Source: Pseudomonas iranensis (GTDB lineage Bacteria; Pseudomonadota; Gammaproteobacteria; Pseudomonadales; Pseudomonadaceae). From it: a DNA stretch of 64,000 nt. Where the stretch lies: NCBI RefSeq assembly GCF_014268585.2, contig NZ_CP077092.1, positions 186,001-250,000 on the forward strand. The letters run 5' to 3'. Position 1 is the first letter of the stretch; every line of letters starts with the position of its first letter. The notes beneath the pieces were generated by a model, which was not told where the DNA came from, ran no database searches, and saw only the letters and a program-made list of their open reading frames with translations. The translations under genes and the position numbers were made by a program. Below, in pieces: positions 1 to 11,087 of this stretch.

Positions 1-942
1 GTCCTCCGGGCGAAACACCGATACGTAGACGACACCGTTGACCTCGGCTTGAACCTGCAATGAGGTGTCCGGCATATCTCGCGGTGGCGGTTGCACTGCC
101 ACTGGCAAAGGTTGAGGACCGGCGATGCCGGGCAGATGCCTGGCAAGCCAGTCATGCCAGGAATGCCGGAGCAAATCGCGGATCCCCTCCCAGTACCAAT
201 TCTGCAAAAACCACACCCGCGGCACCGGGGGTGTCTGATCATGCCCGGCATTGAGCAGCCACAGGCGCAGGTAATGTTTTGCGATGACGAAGCGTCGTTT
301 CCACGTCAGCGGTGGTGGTCGCGAGGCCTCCAGCTGAGCTTCAATTTCCGCCAGCTCTTCGGCGGTGAGCGGCTTGGGCAGCAGATTATCCGGATGCAGA
401 TTCATCTGGCGGGAATCGAAAATGCACCCCTTGAGTGTCAACGTCGTACCTGTGTTGACCGGTGTGCTGAGGTGCTGCTTACCGATGGACGCAAGCTCCT
501 CTCCGAGTGGGGCGGGCAATACCAGCACAGGGAAATCCTCTCCCATCGAGCGACGAATCGCTCTGGCGGTATGGCTGGACAGCGTGATCACGCGGCCATG
601 CCTTGCCAACATGCGCGTCCAGTCATGACCCGGGTCATCGCTCCACTGTTCATCGGGAATCGAATCGTACTCCCAGGTCACGACGCAAATGGTCGGGCAC
701 TGGAGGTCAATCGCGGTTTTTTGTGGTCGGGTGAATGAGAGGAAAACACTCTCTTGGCCGACGGCGCGTAACTGCCGAAAAAGCGGGTCAACCTCTGCGA
801 CAGTACTCACCACATGAACTAGCCCGACAGTTTCGAGCAATGAACGGTAAGCCTTCAATACGAAGTAATAACTGGCGTCGGGATGGCCGAGACTTTCCCT
901 GATGGAGTGTTCGTTGATGTCCGAATAAAGAATGAAATTCAT
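1..942 (-). CDS. Glycosyltransferase, surface polysaccharide (partial, runs off left edge)
   Basis: An open frame reads leftward from ATG at 942 without a stop for 314 codons to the window edge. It begins MNFILYSDINEHSIRESLG and contains a short segment near its visible end, NGVVYVSVFRPED, that resembles the start of the donor-binding half of GT-B glycosyltransferases found in Pseudomonas LPS loci. The family assignment is from memory of such proteins, so it is moderate; the C-terminal half is not in view. It is transcribed divergently from the D-rhamnan operon that starts at 1361, and the shared 418-base gap presumably holds both promoters. Role inferred: adding a sugar in cell-surface polysaccharide synthesis in the cytoplasm. 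Confidence 0.6.
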   Translation of the reverse strand, partial: MNFILYSDINEHSIRESLGHPDASYYFVLKAYRSLLETVGLVHVVSTVAEVDPLFRQLRAVGQESVFLSFTRPQKTAIDLQCPTICVVTWEYDSIPDEQWSDDPGHDWTRMLARHGRVITLSSHTARAIRRSMGEDFPVLVLPAPLGEELASIGKQHLSTPVNTGTTLTLKGCIFDSRQMNLHPDNLLPKPLTAEELAEIEAQLEASRPPPLTWKRRFVIAKHYLRLWLLNAGHDQTPPVPRVWFLQNWYWEGIRDLLRHSWHDWLARHLPGIAGPQPLPVAVQPPPRDMPDTSLQVQAEVNGVVYVSVFRPED

Positions 943-1360
943 GGCATTCCACAATGAAACCGCCTTCCCGGCAGCTTCACCCTAGTGACGGCCAAGCGTA
1001 GAACCTGATCGATCTCGGTTCTTCGTCTCAAGTCTCGTCTTGTTCTTGTTTTAGTGGTCGGTCTCACCTTTTCGCACAACGAGCCGGAACATCCCTGGCA
1101 AGCGTGATGAGGGCCATTCTAAACACATCCATCGCGAGTCCGGGAACCGCCGGGCGAGAATAAATCGGACTATGCTGACGAGAACTGATCAGTCACGGTT
1201 TGCCCGGTTGAAATTGCCGAGCAATTGGCACAGATTGGCAACCAAACAACTACAACAACGGCTTCGCCTGCTGTTTCACCGGATGTTTCCTCCGGTCTGA
1301 CAGGGCTTTCCTCAAAGCGTGCAAGGAAAGCGGCGCGAGTCATGACCAAGGGGTCGCTGT
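943..1360. other. Divergent intergenic region of the polysaccharide locus
   Basis: This stretch of 418 bases separates the leftward glycosyltransferase from the rightward rmd-wbpZ operon. I see no convincing gene, no long inverted repeat and no clear ops/JUMPstart element. It must contain the operon promoter, but I could not identify -35 and -10 boxes with confidence. Confidence 0.5.
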
Positions 1361-3243
<1,883 letters not shown>

Positions 3244-3246
3244 GCC

Positions 3247-4689
3247 ATGCTGATTCCGGTGATTCTGTCCGGCGGTGCCGGCACCCGTTTGTGGCCGGTG
3301 TCCCGCGAGGGCCACCCCAAGCCGTTCATGACCCTGCCCGACGGCCAGTCGCTGCTGGGCAAGACCTACCAGCGTGCGGCGGCGTTGCTGGACGGCTGGG
3401 GCGACATCGTCACGGTGACCAACCGCGAGTATTACTTCCAGAGCAAGGATCACTACTGCGCGGCGCATGTGTCGCGCCATCGCGGGCACTTTCTGCTGGA
3501 GCCAAGCGGGCGCAACACCGCACCGGCGATCGCAGCGGCAGCACTGTCATTGCAGGCGCTGCATGGTGACGATGCAATCATGGTGGTGATGCCGGCCGAT
3601 CACTTGATCGTCAATCAGGACGCCTTGAAGAGTGCGGTCGAGCACGCAGTGAATCTGGCGAAGGACGGTTATCTGGTGACCTTTGGCGTGGTTCCGACCG
3701 CCCCGGAAACCGGCTTCGGCTATATCGAGACCGGGGCGCCGCTGGACGCCAAGGGTGCGGCCAAGGTGCAGCGTTTCGTCGAGAAACCCGACCTGCAGAC
3801 CGCCACGCATTACCTGGAGAGCGGCAACTTCCTGTGGAATTCGGGGATGTTCTGCTTCACCACCGCGACGCTCATTGCCGAACTGCAACTGCACGCACCC
3901 GAGTTGCTGGAACAGACCCGCGCCTGCATGGCCGTCAGCGCACCGGTGGAAACGGTTGGCTGCCTGCAACAGGAGCTGTCGCCAACGCTGTTTGCCGAAA
4001 TCACCGACATCTCCATCGATTACGCGCTGATGGAGCGCTCGGAAAAAGTCGTGGTAGTGCCTGCCGGTTTCGACTGGAGCGACATCGGTTCGTGGAGCGC
4101 GGTCGCCGCGCTGACTCCCGCCGATGCCAACAACAACCGCGCCAGCGGCGAAGCGATCTTCATCGACAGCCACAACAACTTCGTGCAGAGCGAAGGCCGG
4201 CTGGTGGCGACCGTCGGTGTGGATAACCTGATCATCGTCGATACCGCCGACGCGGTGCTGGTGGCCCATGCCGACCGTGCGCAGGATGTACGCCGCGTGG
4301 CGAAGCAACTCAAGGACAAGTCCCACGAAGCCTATCGCCTGCATCGTACGGTCAGTCGGCCATGGGGCACTTACACCGTGCTTGAGGAAGGCCCGCGCTT
4401 CAAGATCAAGCGCATCGTGGTCAAACCCGGCGGCAAGCTGTCGCTGCAAATGCACCATCACCGCAACGAACACTGGGTGGTGGTCGAAGGCATGGCCAAG
4501 GTCACCAACAACGGTTCCGGCACGACTCTGGTCGCCAAGAACGAATCGACGTTCATTGCTGCCGGCCACAAGCATCGCCTGGAGAACCCCGGGGTGATCG
4601 ATCTGGTGATCATTGAAGTGCAAAGCGGCGAATATCTGGGCGAGGACGATATCGTTCGCTTCGAAGATCAATATGGCAGGACGGTCTGA
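3247..4689 (+). CDS. wbpW: Bifunctional mannose-1-P guanylyltransferase / mannose-6-P isomerase
   Basis: Type II bifunctional enzyme of 480 residues that interconverts fructose-6-P and mannose-6-P and joins mannose-1-P to GTP to make GDP-mannose. The N-terminal pyrophosphorylase signature GGAGTRLWPVSR is at 9-20 with FVEKP at 177-181. The C-terminal cupin isomerase motif QMHHHRNEHW is at 401-410. It is a paralogue of AlgA and PslB; its position between gmd and wzm identifies it as the WbpW copy devoted to D-rhamnan. It lies three bases after gmd and abuts wzm directly. The isomerisation step needs phosphomannomutase (AlgC) encoded elsewhere. Confidence 0.92.
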   Translation: MLIPVILSGGAGTRLWPVSREGHPKPFMTLPDGQSLLGKTYQRAAALLDGWGDIVTVTNREYYFQSKDHYCAAHVSRHRGHFLLEPSGRNTAPAIAAAALSLQALHGDDAIMVVMPADHLIVNQDALKSAVEHAVNLAKDGYLVTFGVVPTAPETGFGYIETGAPLDAKGAAKVQRFVEKPDLQTATHYLESGNFLWNSGMFCFTTATLIAELQLHAPELLEQTRACMAVSAPVETVGCLQQELSPTLFAEITDISIDYALMERSEKVVVVPAGFDWSDIGSWSAVAALTPADANNNRASGEAIFIDSHNNFVQSEGRLVATVGVDNLIIVDTADAVLVAHADRAQDVRRVAKQLKDKSHEAYRLHRTVSRPWGTYTVLEEGPRFKIKRIVVKPGGKLSLQMHHHRNEHWVVVEGMAKVTNNGSGTTLVAKNESTFIAAGHKHRLENPGVIDLVIIEVQSGEYLGEDDIVRFEDQYGRTV

Positions 4690-5487
4690 ATGCTGCTTTC
4701 CCTGTACCGCTCGCTGCATGGCTACCGTGGCTTCATCCTCGGTAGCGTGCAGCGCGAGTTTCAAGCGCGTTATCGCAATTCGCTGTTCGGTGCCCTATGG
4801 CCGATCTTCAATCCGCTGTCGATGATCATCGTTTACACCGTGATCTTCTCCCACATCATGCGTGCCCGTTTGCCCGGTGTGGATGACGGCATGGCCTACA
4901 GCATTTATCTGTGCGCTGGTCTGTTGGCCTGGGGACTGTTTTCCGAAATTACACTGCGCAGTCAGAACATGTTTCTGGAAAACGCCAATCTGTTGAAGAA
5001 AATCAGCTTCCCGAGGATCTGCCTGCCGGTGATCGTCCTGATCAACGCCGGGATCAATTTCGCCATCATCATCAGTCTGTTTCTCGGTTTTCTGCTGATC
5101 ACCGGGCGCTGGCCGGGAATGGCTTTGCTGGCGCTGATTCCGCTGATTGCTCTGCAAATGATGTTCTGCGCCGGGCTGGGCATGGTCCTTGGCGTATTGA
5201 ACGTATTCTTTCGCGATGTCGGCCAGCTGTTCGGCATCTGCCTGCAGTTCTGGTTCTGGCTGACACCGATCGTCTACCCGATCACCATTTTGCCGGAGTG
5301 GCTGCAAAGTCTGCTGCGATTCAACCCTCTGACAAACCTGATTGCCAGCTATCAGAATGTCTTCCTTTACGGCCAGTGGCCAGCCTGGAGTTCACTATTG
5401 CCGGCATTCATGATCGGCGCGGTCTTCTGCGCAATCGGACTGCGCCTGTTCCGCCAGCGAGTCGGTGAAATGGTGGATGAACTCTGA
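4690..5487 (+). CDS. wzm: O-antigen ABC transporter permease
   Basis: Inner-membrane subunit of the ABC exporter that moves completed, undecaprenyl-linked D-rhamnan to the periplasm for ligation to lipid A-core. The 265-residue protein has about six hydrophobic segments (for example around FAIIISLFLGFLLI and the stretch IYLCAGLLAWGLFS) and belongs to the ABC-2 permease family. Its ATG follows the wbpW stop with no gap, and its stop overlaps the wzt start by one base. The neighbouring ATPase gene fixes its function. Confidence 0.9.
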   Translation: MLLSLYRSLHGYRGFILGSVQREFQARYRNSLFGALWPIFNPLSMIIVYTVIFSHIMRARLPGVDDGMAYSIYLCAGLLAWGLFSEITLRSQNMFLENANLLKKISFPRICLPVIVLINAGINFAIIISLFLGFLLITGRWPGMALLALIPLIALQMMFCAGLGMVLGVLNVFFRDVGQLFGICLQFWFWLTPIVYPITILPEWLQSLLRFNPLTNLIASYQNVFLYGQWPAWSSLLPAFMIGAVFCAIGLRLFRQRVGEMVDEL

Positions 5488-6740
5488 TGGGACATATCCG
5501 TGTTACCGGGCTGGGCAAAGCCTACAAACAATACCCCAGTCGCTGGAGTCGTCTGGCCGAATGGCTGATTCCCTTTTCCCGATTGCGGCACAACCGGCAC
5601 TGGGTATTGAAGGACCTGACCTTCGAAATACCTGCGGGCCAGGCCGTGGGCATCGTCGGAGTCAATGGCGCAGGCAAGAGTACGCTGCTGAAGATGATTA
5701 CCGGCACGTCCCGACAAACCTGCGGCACCATTGAGTTGACCGGCCGGGTCGCCGCATTGCTGGAACTGGGGATGGGCTTTCATCCTGACTTTACCGGCAG
5801 GCAAAACGCCGTGATGGCCGGGCAATTGCTCGGCATGCAACTTGAAGAAATCAACGCCTTGATGTCGCAAATCGAGAGCTTCGCGGAAATCGGCGAGGCG
5901 ATCGATCAGCCGGTGCGTACATATTCCAGTGGAATGCAGATGCGTCTGGCGTTCAGCGTCGCCACCGCTCGCCGCCCCGATATTCTGATCGTCGACGAAG
6001 CGTTGTCTGTCGGGGATGCGTATTTCCAGCACAAGAGCTTTGAGCGCATCCGCAGCTTTCGCGAGGCTGGCACAACCTTGCTGATCGTGTCCCACGACCG
6101 CTCGGCGATTCAGTCGATCTGCGATACCGCGATCTTGCTTGATGGTGGCCGTCTGGCCATGCACGACAGGCCTGAAGCCGTAATGGATTATTACAACGCT
6201 TTGCTCGCCGAGCGCGAGGGCCAGACAGTGCGCCAGGAAATGCTCAGTGGCGGCCACGTGCAGACCGTGTCGGGTACCGGTGAAGCCGGCATTGTGCGGG
6301 TGCGCCTGCTCGACGAATCCGAGCGCTTGATCGAGGCCGCCGAAGTCGGCCAGCCAGTGGTCCTGGCAGTGGACGTCGAGGTACGTCAGGACATCGAGAG
6401 GCTGGTGCTCGGTTTCATGATCAAGGATCGTCTCGGCCAGCCCATGTATGGGATCAATACCCATCGCCAGAACCAAGCGCTGGAAAATCTGCGCGCCGGT
6501 GAGCGCATCAACTATCGCTTCGCGTTTGTGATGGGCCTTGGAAAAGGCAACTATTCCGTAGCGCTGAGCCTGTCGAGGCTGGACTCGCATCTGGATCGAA
6601 ACTTCGAATGGCGAGACTTCGGTCTGGTGTTTCATGTCATCAACAATCGACGCGAAGATTTCGTCGGCTGCTCATGGCTGAATGCGCAGACCACAATCAG
6701 CCGTCATACCGAAGTCAGCCACGTCGAGCACACACCATGA
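5487..6740 (+). CDS. wzt: O-antigen ABC transporter ATP-binding protein with C-terminal carbohydrate-binding extension
   Basis: ATPase that powers Wzm-dependent export of the D-rhamnan chain. Residues 1-245 form the nucleotide-binding domain: Walker A GVNGAGKST at 58-66, signature YSSGMQMR at 146-153, Walker B ILIVDE at 166-171. At 417 residues it is far longer than minimal ABC ATPases. The last 160 or so residues correspond to the extra C-terminal domain that, in homologues such as E. coli O8/O9a Wzt, recognises the modified end of the finished polymer. This suggests that chain termination here depends on a terminal modification. The stop overlaps the wbpX start (ATGA). Confidence 0.92.
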   Translation: MGHIRVTGLGKAYKQYPSRWSRLAEWLIPFSRLRHNRHWVLKDLTFEIPAGQAVGIVGVNGAGKSTLLKMITGTSRQTCGTIELTGRVAALLELGMGFHPDFTGRQNAVMAGQLLGMQLEEINALMSQIESFAEIGEAIDQPVRTYSSGMQMRLAFSVATARRPDILIVDEALSVGDAYFQHKSFERIRSFREAGTTLLIVSHDRSAIQSICDTAILLDGGRLAMHDRPEAVMDYYNALLAEREGQTVRQEMLSGGHVQTVSGTGEAGIVRVRLLDESERLIEAAEVGQPVVLAVDVEVRQDIERLVLGFMIKDRLGQPMYGINTHRQNQALENLRAGERINYRFAFVMGLGKGNYSVALSLSRLDSHLDRNFEWRDFGLVFHVINNRREDFVGCSWLNAQTTISRHTEVSHVEHTP

Positions 6741-8104
6741 CCCGGCTGCTGGTTGAATGCACTCACGTATTCAAACACCCCAAGGTCAATTCGGGGATCC
6801 AGCGCGTGGTGCGCAACGTCATCAAGCAGCTGCCCGCCAGCGCTGAAGGCGTCGAGTGCATGCCAGTGGTGGTGATCAATGGCCAGCTCTATCGCGTGTT
6901 GCAACTGGCGCCACTCGATACACCATTCTGGAACAGCCTCGAAACCTTCGGTGAACGCCTGGAGCGCCTCGCCCACCGCTTCGGGCAATGGCATCAGCGC
7001 CGCGATGCGCTATGCACTTCGAAACTGGCACGGCGGCTCCTTTATGTCAGCTATCGGTTGACCCAGTTTGCCGTGCTCGGCCTGCCGATTCGGCTGGTCA
7101 GACGGATCAATCGCAGGCAGCTGCTTAAACGTTGCTCGCCGCTTCAACACCACCCGGGCGATCAACTGGTGCTGCTGGATTCATCCTGGCACTCGGACTT
7201 TTTCGCCCATGTCGAGCAGCTCAAACGCGACGGCGTCGGCATGATCGCGGTGATCTACGACCTGATTCCGCTGACGCATCCGCAGTTTTACGACACGCGT
7301 CTAGTCGAGGTTTTCAACGAATGGTTTGACTGGATCACCCGCACAGCTGACGGCTACATGGCAATTTCCGCCACGGTGCTTGATCAGGTGCGTGGTGAAT
7401 TGCAACGCAGAATCGGTGCCGAGCAGTCTGAAAAGCGCTGGTTCGATTACTTTTATCTGGGGTCCGAGCTCGACCTGCATCACGGCGCGGCAACGATCGA
7501 ACCACGCCTCAAGGATCTGTTCGCTGCATCCGGCCCGGTATTTCTGATGGTCAGCACCATCGAGCCGCGCAAGAACCATGGGTACCTGCTCGACGCCTTC
7601 GAACGCGCCTGGGCTGCCGGCTCGACGGCAAGCTTGTGCATCGCCGGGCGTATCGGCTGGAAATGCGACGCGCTGCTCGAGCGAATCCGCAATCATCCGG
7701 AACTGAATCGGCGCCTGTTCATGTTCAATGACCTGAGCGACACCAGCCTGGAATACGCATACACGCAGGCCAGCGCGCTGGTCTTCCCCTCGTTCGTTGA
7801 AGGCTTCGGCCTGCCGCTGGTGGAAGCCATGCAGCGCGGTTTGCCAGCGATGGGCAGCGACATCGCGGTATTCCGCGAAATCGGTGGCGAGTTCATGGCG
7901 TATTTCGATCTGCTGGATCCACAAAGCCTTGCCGATCTGATCGAAACCTATCAACGCAGCGGACAGTTCCCTGCTGCCCGCGACGTCGCTGACTGGCGCT
8001 GGATCGGCTGGCGCGAGGCCAGTGAGCAGTTGGCGACACGCAGCCTTGCCCATGTTCAGCAGGCCCCGCGCGTGCAAGCGAGGCCGCATGCGCATTGCTC
8101 TTAA
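6737..8104 (+). CDS. wbpX: D-rhamnosyltransferase WbpX (GT-B family)
   Basis: Glycosyltransferase of 455 residues assigned to D-rhamnan chain polymerisation. It begins MTRLLVECTHVF; the frame extends upstream inside wzt, but the ATG at 6737 overlaps the wzt stop and gives the expected N-terminus. GT4-type donor-site motifs are visible: the segment STIEPRKNHGYLLDAF and the downstream FVEGFGLPLVEAM with the E-x7-E pattern that contacts the nucleotide sugar. By order after wzt it corresponds to P. aeruginosa WbpX, described as making the alpha-1,2 linkage. It acts on the cytoplasmic face. It overlaps wbpY by 17 bases. Confidence 0.85.
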   Translation: MTRLLVECTHVFKHPKVNSGIQRVVRNVIKQLPASAEGVECMPVVVINGQLYRVLQLAPLDTPFWNSLETFGERLERLAHRFGQWHQRRDALCTSKLARRLLYVSYRLTQFAVLGLPIRLVRRINRRQLLKRCSPLQHHPGDQLVLLDSSWHSDFFAHVEQLKRDGVGMIAVIYDLIPLTHPQFYDTRLVEVFNEWFDWITRTADGYMAISATVLDQVRGELQRRIGAEQSEKRWFDYFYLGSELDLHHGAATIEPRLKDLFAASGPVFLMVSTIEPRKNHGYLLDAFERAWAAGSTASLCIAGRIGWKCDALLERIRNHPELNRRLFMFNDLSDTSLEYAYTQASALVFPSFVEGFGLPLVEAMQRGLPAMGSDIAVFREIGGEFMAYFDLLDPQSLADLIETYQRSGQFPAARDVADWRWIGWREASEQLATRSLAHVQQAPRVQARPHAHCS

Positions 8105-9218
8105 CGCCCGCATCCTGCAAGCACCGCGCACCGGCATTGGCCACTACGTCGCCGAACTGGTCAACGCCTTGCGCAGCGAACCCGATGTGGACGTAAGCCT
8201 GTTTCACGGATGGGGCTGGAGTTCGGCCCTGCCGGCCGCAGCCATGCCCGGCTACTCGCGCATGACGCCATTGCTGCGGCAAATTCCCGGGGCCTATCAG
8301 GCACGCCGCTGGCTGGAGCAGAAACGTTTTGATCAGGGGCGTGCACAAGGGCTCGATCTTTATCACGAGCCGAGCCTGTGGCCCCTGGCCTTCGACGGCC
8401 CGACCGTGATCACCCTGCATGATCTGACGCACCTGCATTTTCCAGAAACCCAGCCACCAGCACGTTTGAGGGAAATCGAACGTCGTCTGGCCGCGGGCGT
8501 GGAGCAGGCGCGGGTCATTCTGACCGATTCGCAGGCGATCGCTGACGAGGCGCAGGCCTACTTCAATCTCCCTGCACAGCGATTCGTGGTGGCGCCGTTG
8601 GGTGTGGCCAAACGCTTCCGTCCTCGGCCACTTGAGGAAATCGACAGTGTGCTCAAGGCTCACGCTGTCCAGGCACGGGAATATTTCCTCTGTGTCGGCA
8701 CCCTCGAGCCACGCAAGAACCTGAGCCTGGCGTTGCAGGCCCACGCCCTGCTGCCAGACGCTGTGCGCCAGCGCTTTCCCTTGTTGATTGCGGGCATGGC
8801 CGGTTGGCAGCGCGAGCAGTTCAACGAGCCACTGCGCCAGGCATTGGCCAGCGGCCACGTGTGCCTGCTCGGCTATCTGCCCGATGAGCAATTGGCGCAA
8901 CTGTTGGCCGGCGCCCGGGCGCTGATATTTCCATCATTGTATGAAGGCTTTGGCTTGCCGGTGCTGGAAGCCATGGCCAGTGGCACGCCGGTGGTGACCA
9001 CCCGTTCTTCGGCGATGCCGGAAGTGGCCGGTGCGGCTGGCAACTATATTGAAGCGGACGATGCCGAGGGCCTGCGCGATGCAATGAGCCGTCTGCTTGA
9101 CGACTCGCAGCATTGGCAGGCCTGCCGCGAAGCAGGATTGCAGCAGGCGCGGCTTTTTTCCTGGCAACGTTGTGCACAAGCTACGGCCGGTGCCTATCGC
9201 CAGGCCATGGGAGGTTGA
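8088..9218 (+). CDS. wbpY: D-rhamnosyltransferase WbpY (GT-B family)
   Basis: Glycosyltransferase of 376 residues for D-rhamnan elongation. The chosen ATG at 8088 yields MRIALNARILQAPRTGIG, the usual N-terminus for this family with the GTGIG acceptor-loop; an earlier in-frame ATG at 8022 would only add residues overlapping wbpX. Donor-site features include GTLEPRKNLSLAL and LYEGFGLPVLEAMASG. WbpY is described in P. aeruginosa as adding alpha-1,3-linked D-rhamnose. The 17-base overlap with wbpX and zero gap to wbpZ indicate a single coupled transcript. Confidence 0.85.
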   Translation: MRIALNARILQAPRTGIGHYVAELVNALRSEPDVDVSLFHGWGWSSALPAAAMPGYSRMTPLLRQIPGAYQARRWLEQKRFDQGRAQGLDLYHEPSLWPLAFDGPTVITLHDLTHLHFPETQPPARLREIERRLAAGVEQARVILTDSQAIADEAQAYFNLPAQRFVVAPLGVAKRFRPRPLEEIDSVLKAHAVQAREYFLCVGTLEPRKNLSLALQAHALLPDAVRQRFPLLIAGMAGWQREQFNEPLRQALASGHVCLLGYLPDEQLAQLLAGARALIFPSLYEGFGLPVLEAMASGTPVVTTRSSAMPEVAGAAGNYIEADDAEGLRDAMSRLLDDSQHWQACREAGLQQARLFSWQRCAQATAGAYRQAMGG

Positions 9219-10349
9219 ATGCGCGTTCTTCATTTCTTCAAGACGTACCTGCCCGATTCGGTCGGCGGCATCGAACAAGTCATCTTTCAGTTGTGCGAAA
9301 GCGGCGCCCAGCATGGCATTGATGGGCAAGTGCTGACCCTCAGCACCGATCCGACACCGCCTGTGGTGCAACTGGGCCAGCACGAAGTACATCGGGCGAA
9401 GCTGGATATTCAGTTCGCCTCGACCGGTTTTTCCTGGAGCGTGTTCAAGCAGTTCCGTGAGCTGGCCGCCGAAGCCGACGTGATCAACTATCACTTCCCG
9501 TGGCCATTCATGGACCTGGTGCATTTCGCCAGCGCCGTGAACAAGCCGAGCGTGGTCACCTATCATTCGGACATCATTCGCCAGAAGCATCTGCTCAAGC
9601 TCTATCGGCCACTGATGAATCGCTTCCTCGCCAGCGCCGACCGCATCGTTGCTGCATCGCCGAACTATCTGCACACCAGCGATGTGCTGCAGCAGTTTCA
9701 GGACAAGACCCGCGTTATCCCCTACGGCCTGAATAAAGCAGGTTATCCACAGCCTGATACCGAACGCATGAACCGCTGGCGCCAAGAGCTTGGGGATAAG
9801 TTCTTTCTGTTCGTCGGGGTGATGCGTTATTACAAGGGGCTGCACATCCTGCTCGATGCGCTCAAAGACATCGATTATCCGGTGGTGATTGTCGGTGCCG
9901 GTCCGCTGGAGCAGGAACTGCATGCACAGGCCGCCGCGCTGGGCCTGCGCAATATTCACTTTCTCGGCCGACTGAGTGACGAGGACAAAGTGGCGTTGCT
10001 GCAATTGAGTTACGCGATCGTATTTCCTTCGCACCTGCGCTCCGAGGCTTTCGGGATTTCGCTGCTCGAAGGCGCGATGTACGGCAAACCGATGATCTCC
10101 AGCGAAATCGGCACCGGCACCAGTTTCATCAATATCCACAACGAAACCGGACTGGTGGTGCCACCGAGCAATCCACAGGCCTTTCGTGAAGCCATGCGTA
10201 CGCTTTGGGAAAACCCTGAGCGTGCTGCCGAGATGGGGGTCAAAGCGGAAGCGCGCTATCGGCAGTTGTTCACCGCCGATGAGATGGGTCGCAAGTGGAC
10301 AGAGCTGTATCAGGAACTGCTGGCTGAAAAGGCTCTGTCCTACGCTTGA
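9219..10349 (+). CDS. wbpZ: D-rhamnosyltransferase WbpZ (GT-B family)
   Basis: Glycosyltransferase of 376 residues and last gene of the D-rhamnan operon. It starts MRVLHFFKTYLPDSVGGIE with the Gly-rich acceptor loop, and has VGAGPLEQEL and SEAFGISLLEGAM in the donor half, all typical of family GT4. In P. aeruginosa WbpZ transfers the first D-rhamnose onto the lipid-linked starter sugar before WbpY and WbpX extend the chain. The ATG follows the wbpY stop directly. The next gene (gst) is convergent, seven bases away, so the operon ends here, although I see no strong terminator. An exact TTATCCACA occurs at 9743-9751 within this gene. Confidence 0.88.
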   Translation: MRVLHFFKTYLPDSVGGIEQVIFQLCESGAQHGIDGQVLTLSTDPTPPVVQLGQHEVHRAKLDIQFASTGFSWSVFKQFRELAAEADVINYHFPWPFMDLVHFASAVNKPSVVTYHSDIIRQKHLLKLYRPLMNRFLASADRIVAASPNYLHTSDVLQQFQDKTRVIPYGLNKAGYPQPDTERMNRWRQELGDKFFLFVGVMRYYKGLHILLDALKDIDYPVVIVGAGPLEQELHAQAAALGLRNIHFLGRLSDEDKVALLQLSYAIVFPSHLRSEAFGISLLEGAMYGKPMISSEIGTGTSFINIHNETGLVVPPSNPQAFREAMRTLWENPERAAEMGVKAEARYRQLFTADEMGRKWTELYQELLAEKALSYA

Positions 10350-10356
10350 GTGGAGA

Positions 10357-10983
10357 TCACGCGGTTTTCTGCAACCCTGCCACCGTACGCGGCATCGCGA
10401 CAAAACCCGGCAACGCTTCGATCCGTGCCAGCCAGGCGCGAACATTGGCGTAGTCATCCAGCGAGACATTGCCCTCCGGCGCGTGAGCAACGTAGCTGTA
10501 GGCAGACACGTCAGCGATGGTCGGCTCTTCGCCCGCCAGATACGCTGTTTTGCCCAACTCCAGCTCCATGACCTTGAGCAGGTTGTGCGCACGGCCAATG
10601 ACTTCCTCGGCATTCAGTTGCGCACCAAACACCGTGATCAGGCGTGCCGCCGCCGGGCCAAAGGCAATCGATCCCGCCGCTGCCGACAGCCAGCGCTGCA
10701 CATGCGCTGCGCCCACCGGGTCGGCCGGCAGCCAGCGTCCGTTGCCATATTTCTGCGCCAGATAAACCAGAATCGCATTGGAATCGGCCAGCACCACGCC
10801 GTTGTCATCAATCGCCGGCACTTGGCCGAAGCTGTTGATCGCCAGGTACTGCGGCTGCTTGTGCTCACCCTTGGCCAGATCGACGAAGATCAGCTCGGTC
10901 GGCAGTTGCAGCAGCGACAGCATCAACTCGACGCGGTGGGCGTGGCCGGAACGTGGGAAGTTGTAGAGTTTGATCGCTTGCAT
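10357..10983 (-). CDS. Glutathione S-transferase family protein
   Basis: Cytosolic GST of 208 residues. The N-terminal thioredoxin-like domain (about 1-80) has the glutathione-site signature [11 protein letters not shown] followed by [12 protein letters not shown], where Asp-Ser binds the gamma-glutamyl group; the helical C-terminal domain holds the family motif [13 protein letters not shown]. It conjugates glutathione to electrophiles or acts in thiol stress; the real substrate cannot be read from sequence. The gene is downstream of, and in the same direction as, a LysR regulator (104-base gap), and is convergent with wbpZ. Confidence 0.88.
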   Translation of the reverse strand: MQAIKLYNFPRSGHAHRVELMLSLLQLPTELIFVDLAKGEHKQPQYLAINSFGQVPAIDDNGVVLADSNAILVYLAQKYGNGRWLPADPVGAAHVQRWLSAAAGSIAFGPAAARLITVFGAQLNAEEVIGRAHNLLKVMELELGKTAYLAGEEPTIADVSAYSYVAHAPEGNVSLDDYANVRAWLARIEALPGFVAMPRTVAGLQKTA

Positions 10984-11087
10984 GGTCGACTCCGCTGGAA
11001 AGTGACGTCGCTACGGGAATGAGCGCGCCGATGGAGTCATCATCCATGGGTTGCCGGAACAACAGAATAACCAGCCGCTGCAATCGA

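Noticed and set aside
91..738. Plus-strand frame of 215 codons at the left edge
   Set aside because: The minus strand encodes a continuous glycosyltransferase frame from 942; the plus frame has no family features.
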